Below, in pieces: positions 41,678 to 53,600 of a stretch of 64,000 nucleotides of DNA (its first letter is position 1; each line of letters opens with the position of its first letter). A model generated the notes under the pieces. The model was not told where the DNA came from. It did no database searches and saw only the letters and a list, made by a program, of their open reading frames with translations. The DNA lies in the NCBI GenBank assembly GCA_032358165.1, contig JAALGY010000059.1, positions 1,178,001 to 1,242,000 on the forward strand, in the 5' to 3' direction. Position numbers and translations under genes: made by a program. The stretch is from Diplosphaera chodatii (Eukaryota; Chlorophyta; Trebouxiophyceae; Prasiolales; Stichococcaceae).

Positions 41678-44600
41678 ATGGGCAGCCTGCAGCGCATCCT
41701 CACCGACCTGCGCAAGGGCGGGGAGGGAGAGGATGCATTGCGAGACTACGTCGAGCTCGAGGTACATCCACGTGTCTCGCTCCATGCTAAAGCACGGGAT
41801 TGTGTTCAACCGCAATCCTGCAACCTCTGTGAACATTTATGCAGCTTGAAAGTTGCAGTCTTCAGGCCTACCAGATCTACGCCACCTTGGAGCAGTCAGC
41901 ACATGGCACCAAGCGCCGCACAACACATGCTGCAGCTGAATTGTCAGTGCTAAAATGAGATGTAGGCCTAAAGATGATTGAAGTCGTTGCCTGCGTACGC
42001 CCAGGTGCGCGACCTCACGGGCGAGGCGTTCTCGCGCTTCATGCGGGAGGTGTACGACAGCATCCACGCCCGCATCCGCAGGTGCTGCTCCCCCACCAAC
42101 ACAGGCTGCTGCGCTTGCCCCTTTGCAGACTTAGCTCCTCGTCTATGTTGGATGTCGTGCATGTAAGGTATGCGCACCATGGTGCAGACCCTGCTCTGCG
42201 TCGGACAGTTGGCTGTAACCGTGCATGAAGTTCACGAACTGACTGCCTGTGCACGTGCAGCCCTGATCAGCACGACCGCCAGGTTGGCGTGCTCGCCATC
42301 CGCGAGCTCATCACGGTCAAGGTGCCAACTCTCAAGACATCTGCTTAGCACGCTGAGCAAGGAAGTCCCAGCTGCAAGACGCTCCACAGAGGCAACAGCA
42401 CCAAGACTATCGTGCTGCCCAACCTGGATGGCAGGCAATGAAACAAGTGCAGGAATGCTGCAGCTCAAAACTTGCGTCTCATGTTTTGCAGATTGGGCAC
42501 AGCACAGATGTGTCCAAGATCGGCACCTTCGCGCGGTACCTGCGCGAGATGTTCCGCGCGGACAACGACGCAGCGACGCTGCGGCTCGCGGCGGAGACGC
42601 TGGGCCGGCTTGTCGCTGCGGGCGGCGCGCTGACAGCTGATGTGGTTGAGCAGGAGGTGACCTGTACATCTCAGCAATTGTGTGGCAAATGGACTAAACC
42701 ATGGTCCCAGGCCTCAGGCACCTACTGCTTCAGCATGTCTTTGGTCGTCTCGGGCAGCTGCACAGGGGCAGCATAGCACATTGCGCTCATGACTGCACAA
42801 TCGACCGCTGCACAGGCTGTGCATGGCAGTGCGCTTTGCACTGCTTAGCACGCCTGCCAGCAGGTCAGTTGTGAGTGTCTGCATATGTGCTGGACTCACC
42901 TTAGGGCAGGTTTGTCGATTTGTATCTGGCAGTTTACACTGGCCAAAGCACATGAGGTGGCTGTGGCGCATGCGCTCCTTGCAGCGAAAAGATCCCCTGC
43001 CCTGCTGCTGCGACCCGCTGTGCTGTCAGCCACGCACAGCCATGTCCACGCGCTGATCTGGCTGCAGCCAGAGCCTGCCCAGAGTCACAGCGCACATCCC
43101 TCTCGGCAATCTGACCGTCATCTCAAGTAGGTCTACCCACTCCGCTGCAGATCCGCATCGCGCTGGACTGGCTGCGGGTAGAGCGCTCGGAGCAGCTGCG
43201 GTACGCGGCGGTGCTGATTCTGCGGCAGATGGCGGCCAATGCGCCGGCCGTCTTCAACGTCTTCGTGCGCCAGTTCATCGACGTCATCTGGGCGGGGCTG
43301 CGCGACAGCAAGCTGCTCGTGCGCGAGGCGGCCACCGACGCGCTGCGGGTGAGGTTGCACCAGCTTGGACCCTGTCCGGCAGCAACATGTGGTTTCATAT
43401 CGGCCCTTGGGTCGGTGGTGGTGTGTGGCGGGTGGTACTGGAGTTGTGGCATGCCTTTGCTGCTGTGCCAGGGGCCCAATAGACCTGATGCAGGCGAACC
43501 ATGCCTGCTGCCAAAGGTGCATGGCTGTTGGAGCCGCTGTTGTGCACGGAACACGCAAGGCAGCGACCTTCACTGCAATGCGTTCCAGAGGTGAACAGCA
43601 CTGTTCCGATTTCGGCAGGAGTGCCTGTGCCTGGTGGAGAAGCGGGAGACGCGGTACCGGGTGCAGTGGTACTACCGGCTGTTCGAGGAGACGCAGCGGG
43701 GCCTGACACGCGCACCCACCCTGGACGCCGTCCACGGCTCCCTGCTCGCGCTGGGCGAGCTGCTCCGCCACACCGGTGCGCACATAAGCAGGGTTTCACA
43801 TGGAAATGAGTAAGGAGAACAATTGGGACCAGCCTGGACGCCGTCCACGGCTCATTGCTGGCCTCGGGCGAGCTGCTGCATCGCACTGGTACGGCCTCAG
43901 CCTCCTCTTCTCCTGAGCGTCAGACAATGGAAACTCTCCATAGGTAGTAATGTATGGTTGCGAAATAGCAAGGGGCTGCTTGTGTTGTAGCTGCTATCAA
44001 TGTAGACGTTGCCGCCTGGCTGCCTGTGTCCCTGCCATCTGGCTGCACGAGAGTGTGCTGCCTGACTGCTTTGGGCTCAGCTGCCTGGTTGCTTGCATTG
44101 AGCCGTTGATGCCAACGACTGACGCACATGAATCTCATGAGGCATAGTTCATACCTTAACGAACCTCCCATGACATTGCAGCACCAACAAGGCTTCGTTT
44201 CCCAACCGGCAAAGGGCTGGTCGAGCCTCCGAAAGTGCCACTGATACGAACCACATTGCCAATGGCTGACATCAGCAAGTTTTCACAGGCGAGTTCATGC
44301 TGGCGCGGTACCGGGAGGTGGTCACCACGGTGCTGGCGTACCGCGATGCCAAGGAGAAGCTGGTGCGGCGGGCGGCCATCGCGCTGCTGCCCCGCCTGGC
44401 GGCCTTTGCCCCCGAGCGCTTCGCGGCGACGTACCTGCCGGTGTCCACCGCGCACCTGCTGTCGATCCTGAAGACGCCCGCGGAGCGCGGTGTTGGTGAG
44501 GTTTTTCCAGCTGTGCCATAGGAAGGTGCCAGTTATTGTTCAGCATGCTATGGTCTTCGCGCAGGCCCACCAGACATAATGTTCAGCATGCCTGCAGCAT

Positions 44601-47600
44601 GGTGTAAGGGGCATGAGAGACTCATGCAGGGCTGTCAGTGCAAGGGAGCGTCTGTGACCTGTCATCGAGCCACCTTCATCGGCTGTACCCTGGCTTGTGG
44701 GCTTTCGATGAATGGCGGAATGCCGGCATTGACGCTCATGACAATGCCCAGCTGCAGACAGAAGCAGCGGTACCAAGGACGCTGCCATGCATCTTAGGGT
44801 TGCAGAAATTGCAGAAGCTCCTCAACCCACCGCCTCAAACTATGTACCACCTTCACCACATGTGTGCTGTGCCCAGGCTTCGTGGCGCTGGGCGACATGG
44901 CGACCGCTCTGGCGCGCGCCGGCTGCCAGGAGGGCATGAGCCACTGCCTGCCCGCCGTCGCTGCCCAGGCATGTGTCGGCTGGCAAGATTGCCTTCAGAA
45001 CTCGGAGCATTGCTCTGCCTGAGCAACCTGCTGTCAGTGACAATACATCATCTGGCATTGAGTCCCAAGGGGCAGAGCGTCCACCTGAGGCCGTCGGCCC
45101 TGCTGGGTGCAGATCAAGGAGGCGATCGCCGGGCCGCACGGCAAGGGCAAGCCACGTGCCCACTTCCCCGAGGCCCTGAACGTGCGCCTGCTTCCACATT
45201 CACTCGTCTTGATTGTGGCTCGGCAGGCGGTTTTCCGACAGCTGTGCCTGTGCTGCCGGCACAGTACCGGCTGAAGCTGCCGCCCCCCAAGCCCACTGAG
45301 GCCATCAATCATGCACGGCCAGATGCATGCAGTACGGCACAACGCACCCGCCCCTCTGCCGCAGCTGTATTGAAAATCTGCCTATACCTGATGCGAGACC
45401 CAGACATCCCACCCTGCAGTGTGCGGGCGTGCTGGCGCGCGCTCTCAGGGGCGCCTGGCGGCCGCACATGAAGGGCCTGGTGGAGCCCATGATCATGACG
45501 GGGCTGACGGATTCGCTCGTGCGCGCGCTGCGGGTGAGGCTTTTCATTTGGCCTGGTTCAGAACCTTGCCGGCGCTAGTTGCTCTGAGGCCAGGCTGGTT
45601 GTTGCATATGTGCACGCAGCATACGAGTGAAGCCAATAGGGTCTGCATGATGCACAAGCCAAAGGTGCAAAAGTAATCTGGGCATGTTGGGTGGTGTACG
45701 CCCCTATCATATTCGGTATATCAAATGAGCTCGGCTCAACATTCACCTATGATAACGGTGTTGTCACACAGATCCTAGACTCCAGAGCAGCTGCAAGTGG
45801 CTGAACTTGTCAGCGAAACACCCCAGCAGCGCATCCGCCCAACATTTGGACGAGACATTGACCCATCGTGCCTCAAGATGGTCATTGTGGTAAAGATGCA
45901 GACGCATGCGCTGCCAGAGCTGCTGCCGCCGGTGCAGACGGCGCTGCTCAGACCTTGAGAGCAACCACCATTCACAGCACAGGGTGCTATCCTGATTCGT
46001 CACGGCATGGTGACTGGGTGCAGGATGTGGTGGAGGCGCTGCCGGAGCTGCTGCCGCCGGTGCAGGCGGCGCTGCTGGACCTGCTGGCGCTGGTGCTGGC
46101 GGGGCGCACCTTCCGCCGCGACGTGGCGCCGCCCCACCGCCAGCTGCTGGTCCAGGCCATCACCTCGGGTGCGCCGGCAGGGTGCAGCCCGGGCCTGATG
46201 GTGGTGACGGACGGCGGAGTAGGAGGCTGTCCTTGCACTGCAGTGGAGTGCACACCCCAGAAGTGACAGGGATTTTCTGTCGAGCCTGCAAATGGCCTTC
46301 ATTATGCCTTCAGGACGGCAGTGATTCTGCATCCGAGCCCCACAGGAGCAGGCCTGCTTGCTGTCACACAGATTGGCCGATGTGGTGTGCGTGCGTGAGC
46401 ATCTGGCACTCAGCACGCATGGCAGATCTGCCTGATCGTGTTGCAGCAGCAGCATTATCTTGTGGCGCTCATCAAACGAACCTGTATGCAGCATGTCCTC
46501 TCTGCTGTTGAAGCACGTGCTTCAACAGCAGTGCGCCAACCTCACCGTCTGGTGAGCAGATACGCATGTGTGTGCCTGCATCGTGCCTATCACTGTCCTC
46601 GTTTCCTTGACAAGTCTGCAAGGCTTCGTGCTGCAGGCAATCTGTCAGCAGCAATATTCGTGTTCCATGCCGCCGAAGTGCTACAGGTTCAATGGGAGAT
46701 TACCTTTGAGAAAACCTTTGCATGTGTCATTCAGTCTCCGCATCTCATATGCAGGCGAGCTGCATGGGGCGCCGCTGACGCGGCTGGCGCTGGAGACGCT
46801 GGGCGGCTTCAACTTCGGGCCAGCGCCGCTGCTGCCCTTCGCCGCGGAGCATGTGCTGCCCTACCTGGTAGGCTGGCCACTACACACCTTGTAGAATTGA
46901 CCGCACTCATGTTCGACGTATGAGGTGGCAGCAGTCTGAGACCGCTGTTACTGGCCTAGGCCTGCTTGGACCACAGCGTAGTATGGCCATTCAACTCGCC
47001 ATTTGCCATGCCTGCTCGGAAAGCGACGCGGTTGGAATGCCACTGGCACCACCTGCCTGTCGAACACCAGCCACACAGGGTCTTGCTCAGGCCTTTGGTT
47101 GGTGTTTGCTCTGGAGGTGTCCAGTGGCATGGTAGCGCCAAAAAGCTGCAGCAGCAGATTCAAGGACCTTAGTCATAAAAGTCATAAAGGGTGGGTCATT
47201 TAGCCAGGCGCTCAGCTTCCGGTTACGGCCAGGCATCGACCCCCGTCGTTCAACATCACAGGACGAGCCGGATGTGTCCATCCGCAAGGCGGCCGCATTG
47301 GCGGCGGCGCGTATCCTGAGCCGCTCCGCCCAGGAGGACGCCTCCAAGCCGCTGCGCCAGCTGGTGAGCATACGCTTTTGTTCCAGCTGTCTGCAGTTGT
47401 CTGCAGTCATGCTAGCGTCCAGAGCTGGTGGGGGCCAGCTGTACAACACCCAGCAACCCCCTGCCAAGCTGTCGGTGGAAGCTGAGGGCTTGAGAGGGCA
47501 GCGACCATTGGTGCAAGGCTGTTGTAGGAGCCTGTATGCGGTGCAGCTGCCTGCTGTGTGCACAGTAGCAAGCAATGGCGCTGCTGGATCGTCGGCGCTT

Positions 47601-50600
47601 CCAGCTGGGTGGGCAAGGCTGGGGACCAAATGGGCCAGCAGGCGCCGGAATGGCCATTATGTATCAGGGCTGCAGCCCTACTCACTTGTAGAGTTGTAAG
47701 TCAGTCGTGCTTTGAATACACCTACGTTATTTTATGCGCAGGCGCACGGGAAGGTGGCGGACGCGGTGGTGGAGCGGCTGCTGGGCAGCGCGATCACGGA
47801 CGGCGCGGTGTCGGTGCGCCGGCAGGTGCTGCGCGCCCTGGAGCGCAACGCCGCGCTGGACCCCCTGCTGGCGCAGGCCGACTGGTGCGGGGTGCCTGCC
47901 CTTGATATAGTGTGTCCTGCTCACACCGGCACTAGGTGCAGCAAGATGATCCGTTGGGTGGGCGCGCATCCGGTTGTGCAGGAGCATGCACATCCTGACC
48001 TGGAGCGACGCGGACAGATCATTTGCCACTGTAAGAGCTGCAACCCTGGGCCGGTCAACATGCACATCAACTGCCAGATGGATTCTCAGCTTTGTGTCTT
48101 GCTTCAGCAGTGTCGGCATCCAGGAGTCTGCTCGTGTGGACGACTGCCTGCTGCTGGTGGCATAGGTCGCTTGCATCATGCACATGCATAGTCTGGCGCA
48201 GAAGTAACTTCATGTCGTTGATGACGCCCAGTGATGACTGGTAAATCGCGTGATGTGCACTCATTGCGTCACTTCACGCTGCGCAGCGTGCGGCCGCTGC
48301 TGGTGGCGCTGAACGACGAGGATGTGCGGGTGCGGGGGCTGGCGGTGGACCTGGCGGGGCGGCTGGGGCGCGTGAACCCCGCGGTGGTGCTGCCCGCGCT
48401 GCGCCGCCACCTCATGCAGCTGCTGGCCGACCTGGAGCACTCCCCCGACTCCCGCCAGCGCGAAGGTGAGGCGCCAAGTGCCCAGGTCCTGTGCCATCTG
48501 TTGGGATGTGAGCACGAGTGTCATGACAACAAGCATCATGGCATGAAGGCAGCACCTACTACTCTCGTCAGCAGAGCTCCTGCAGTGGTCGATAGCAAGG
48601 GGCTCTCATATATCAGCTGCAGTGTGCGCTACAGCTGGTTGACTCTGCAAGCTTCGACATGGCTTACGGAGTCAGTCATTGCAGCGCTGGCTGCAGCTGG
48701 CTTGCAATGAGAGTACCAATTCTGGGAACAAACTATCTTTTTTGTACTGAGGACGTGTCAGGATGTTCACACCTAGAGAGTGGCCTTCCCTCAACCAGTC
48801 CTTCTGCAAGCACATGCAAACCCTGAAGGTCCACACCTGCAGAGAGCGCGTTCCTGCTGGGGAAGCTGATCCACGGGGCGCCGCGGCTGGTGCTGCCGTA
48901 CGTGGCGCCCATCGAGAAGGCGCTGGTGGCCAAGCTGCGCTCCGCCACGCTGCTGCCGCCGCCGCTGGTTGCGCCCCCCGGCCCCGCCGCCAAGCCCGCC
49001 AAAGGTAGGCAGCGGGAGATATGGCGTCCTTCATGTTCTCAACACCATTCTGAAAGCTCGACATCCGCTGGTCACCATCTGTCATGCAAGTGCGATGCGC
49101 TGTCCACCTGCCCTACGAGGGCACAGGGTGCTGATGGTCTGATTGATCGGCCTGCCGCTGACCTTGACCTGGTGCCCCACCCTGCAGCGGTGGCGGGCGA
49201 GGCGGAGGTGGCGTCCAGCGTGCTGGCGACAGTGGGGGAGCTGGCGGCGGTGGCCGGCCCCGCGCTGCGGCCCCACATGGCAGGTACGTCAGCGAATCAG
49301 CCTTGCAAGCTGCTGCTTCGCCGTCCATAAATGTGTTGTTCCTTTTGCACCGAAGGTTGTACATTTGGTCTGTCTATGGGGCAGGCCAGCCTGAGCACCA
49401 CACATGAGCGCCAGCCACATGCTGCGTTCAGCGACTGCCTCCATTGCCCTGCAGGCCTGCTGCCGCTCATCATTGACGCGGTGCAGGACCCCTCGGCGTC
49501 TGCGCTGCGGGCCACAGGCGTCATCACCCTCAGCCAGGCAAGCGCCTCAGCCATCGTTTCCACTGTTTTGCAGACTAGCTCTGATGGTAGTTGCCAGGGC
49601 CGTTGCATGTGCGTGGCGTTCACATGTGCACGGTTGTGCAAGAGGTGCCAGCAAGCCTTTCCGGTCGGCGCCATGTGCTGGCCGATGTCACCGCTGCTCA
49701 CAGCATGACTGACGTGGCGCCGCCTGCCCGCAGGTGTGCGAGTCGACGGGCGTGGTGGTGGCGCCCTACATGGACTACCCGCAGCTGCTGGGCGTGCTGC
49801 TGCGGCTGCTGGGGGAGGCGGGGGACGGCGGCGGGAAGCGCGCGGTGCTGCGCCTGCTGGGCGTGCTGGGCGCGCTGGACCCGCACATGCACAAGGTCAA
49901 CCAGGCCAACCTGAAGGTGCGAGCTCGGCAGTGGGGTTCTTCACGATGTGCCAGGATTAAGATGACTGTCAAGCGGTGTTTTGCATGGAGTTTCCCAGCA
50001 CTGGAGCAGGAAGATGTGTAGAAAGACTGCAAAGTGGCACCATCGCACGTCCTCTTTGTCATATGAGGTGACTGCTCCAGCTGGAATCTGGGAACCAGCC
50101 TCACCTCTGTGCGGCTGGTTGCCAATATCGCAGCAAGCAGTCACTTCTCCTGCATTCAGGATACTTGCCACCCTTGTTATTCTATTGAACTCCAAGTCAT
50201 GCCCACACCCTGCTGCAGGGGGAGGGCAAGCTGGAGATGGAGGGGGTGCGCCCACAGCGCTACCCCACCGCCTCCGGCCTCGCCGCCACCGGCGAGCCGC
50301 ACACCTTTGGTGTGGATGCCTGCGGAATGCCTCTACAATGCAGACTCTTCACCTATGCCGCTTGGCTGCCATGTGCCGCGGTAGACTGCTCCTGAGACCC
50401 TGCTGTGTCAGCTGTGCCCTCAACAAGGCGAAGGTCACTGGCTCACTCTTATGACCCGCCTTGGCGCATCGGACGTTGCCAGCAGGGTCAGGCATATGCG
50501 TGCGGGAAATACTCTGGTCCAGGCAGCAGCATTCTCGCATTTGCCTGCCAGACTGCTGGCACCTGCCGTTTTGGCCGATTGTATAGGCCGCTGAATAGGC

Positions 50601-53600
50601 GTCGACATATGTTGTTCCCTGCAGGCGCGGTGCTGGAGGAGGAGGCAGCGGAGGAGGTGCTCCCCGCCGCCGGGCTGGTCACCGCGTCGGCCGACTACTA
50701 CCCCACGGTCGCCATCAACGCGCTGATGCGCACGCTGCGGGACCCGGTCATGGCGCCGCACCACGCGGAGGTCGTCCGGGCGCTGTTCTACATCTTCACG
50801 GTGCGCCTCGGGCGCGCTGCTGCAATCGCAGCACATCTGGGCATTGTCACATCCTGCGGCCCTGTGGTCACAGGTGTTGGGGTCGTATCCTGTCTGATCA
50901 CCTGCTGCTGTCGGTGTGCTGCAGGCGCTCGGCCTCAGCTCAGTGCCGTACCTGCCAAAGGTGCGCCTGTCACTTACAATGTTGCCGCTTGAGTGAAACG
51001 CAGGGCATCAGTGGAGCCAGGTCTGCGGTGCGAACGGTCAAACCTGCCCCTGTGCTCCTGATGCACACGGCGCAACAAGCGTCTTGAACTGCAGGTCATG
51101 CCAGTGCTCTTTGCGGTGGTGCGTGCGGCAGACGAAGCACTGCGGCTCTTCCTACTCAAGCGGTGAACTGCCTTTCTGTGTGTTCTTGAGAACACGTAGG
51201 CCGCTGCCTCTGGTGCTGCTGATGTCGGTGCCAACCAGAACAGAACCAAGCTCGTGATGGGACGCATACACTGACTCCTCACGGGACCTGCTGCCAGACT
51301 GGCGGGGCTGCTGAGCGTGCTGCGGCAGCACCTGCGGCGCTGGTCGCCCGACCTGGTGGGGCTGCTGCACGACTTCTGGGGTGCAGGGCCCGGCGTGCTG
51401 CCGGTGCTGCTGGAGCTGGTCGCCGAGCTCGCAAGTGAGGGGACATCCCTCACAAAACTCTTGCTCAACCCGAGGCTCCGATATGTGGATTGCCCCCGGG
51501 CTGTGCATGACCACCTGCACTGTCGTCTGCTTCCAGCGCTGTGAACATGCCCCCAGTTCACGTCTGCACAGCCGGATGCTTCGCGCTCCACACTGAGCTG
51601 TGCCGATGCGCACTCTGAGCACGTTCACATCTGGTGTTTTTGTGCTTGTCATCGTCGACGGCGCTGGAAGTGTCGTGATGTGCTTGATGCTGCCTGCAGC
51701 GTCGCTGCGGGACGACATCAGGGCGTACCTGCCGGAGCTGCTGCCGCGCTTCCTTAGCCTGTTTGCTGAGGCCGAGCGCTCAGGTGATGTGTCTGCCTGC
51801 CTGCCTGTGATGCTGCAACCCCTCGGGCCCGAGTCACGGAACGCGCATTTAGATGCAACGGCAGACCAATTTCTGAGTAGCTGCCGGAGGCGGGCATGCC
51901 AGCTCAGCCTTGCTCCAGGCTTGCCGACTTTGTGCTGTGCAAACAAGCCTGTTCGACAGAGTCATGTGCAGGTCCCCACGGTTGCACCCACATGCAGCTG
52001 TGTAGGCTTAGTACAGGTCTGTCAGCAGGACATGACCCACAACTGTGATCGATCTGGTCTCGTTTCCCACCACCAGACCACATGTGGCGGTGCCAAATGC
52101 AGGCGAGACCGGCTGCCATATCACGACAGGCGGCGAGCGGTTTAGAAGGTTTTCAAACCTTAGGACCTGAATCCTGCTCCATTGCGCAGGCAATTACGAG
52201 GCGGTGGAGCCGGCGCTGGCGAGCCTGGAGGCGCTGGGCCCCGCGCTGGAGTCCCACCTGCAGCTGCTGCTGCCCGCTCTCGTGCGCCTTATCTGCCCGG
52301 GTGCGCGCCTAGTATCGCTTGCCAAGGGTCTGCCATTACCCGCGACATTGCAGCTGCATCGCCGATAGCTTGCAAGCAGCACCATCCCTCAATGCCAAGC
52401 ACCCATACTTCAGCATCGATGAATGTCCCTCTCTGTGTTTGTGCAAATTTGAGACAATTTGGCATGCGCATGTCACCACACACCTCTGAGTCTACATGTC
52501 AGTCAACCTGGAGCAAATTGCGTTGCAGGCGCCAACGCGACGCCGGTGGAGGTGCGGCGGGCGGGGCTGCGGTCGATGCGGCGCATGCTGCCGCGCATGC
52601 AGCTGGCGGGGCGTGCCTCCGCCATCATGCACCCCCTCATCCGCGTGCTGGACGGGCCGACGGAAGAGCTGCGCCGCGAGGCGAGTCCAGAAACGGCATG
52701 TGTCTGACAAAGTGCATGCGGAAGGGTGTTCAACTGTGTACCTGCTCGTACATCTGCGTCCTGCGCCTGATCACACGGAAGCTGAGCTCTGAAGCCGGAC
52801 AGGAAACCACAAGCGTATCGGAGTGCCTTAGCAAACATGCTGGGGGCTGTCACAACGGGCATTCTAGGGCTCGCCTCTGTCCTGGCACGCTGCGAATGCA
52901 TTGGCAGGTCACAGTGTGGTGGGGTCCAAGCATCGCCCTGAGGTGCTCTGTTTCACCTTCTGCAAACAGATCAGCAGCGGCAGGACTGGGTTCTGTGACA
53001 GTGGCCCATCCCGGACCGCCCGTGTACTATAAGTAGAGGATGCAAAAAGTTCCTGTCCAGCAGTGCTGAGCACCTACAGGAGTGCATTCTGCAGGCGCTG
53101 GACACCATCTGCAGCCTGGCGCTGGCGCTGGGTCCCGACTTTGCTGTGTTCTTCCCCGCCATCCAGAAGGTGGTGGCGGCGCACAAGATGCGGCACCCGC
53201 GCTTCGGGCGGCTCACCGCCAAGATGGCGCGTGCTGCGCCGCCCTGCATGGCCGACGACGGCGACTGGCGGGAGGCGGACGGCTGGCTGGACGAGAGCGA
53301 CGTGCCGGAGTCCGATGCCTCGCTGCACGCCACGCCCATGCCCGACTTCACCCGTGAGTGGGCGTCAGGGTTCACTGGACCCCTGGCACACCAGGCGCAG
53401 TCATACCTTGCACGTGCCCAATATCAGCTGCTAGCCACACCGCGGAACCCCTGGCTGCCATCACCTCTGGTGTCCCTTCGGGCGTTCGCCTAATCTCCTC
53501 AGTCACGTCTCAAGCGGCACACATGCCCACCCTGTCTCGTGGGCATGCAAGCCGGCAAAGGCGCAAGTCAGGAAACACTTCCACAACCGATCTCAGCCTG

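Noticed and set aside
44638..45471. 277-codon plus-strand open frame within TOR
   Set aside because: It runs across TOR exons 8-10 and their introns out of the TOR frame; the conserved TOR exons explain the region.
52182..53036. 284-codon plus-strand open frame within TOR
   Set aside because: It crosses exons 26-27 in the wrong frame and has no recognisable domain.
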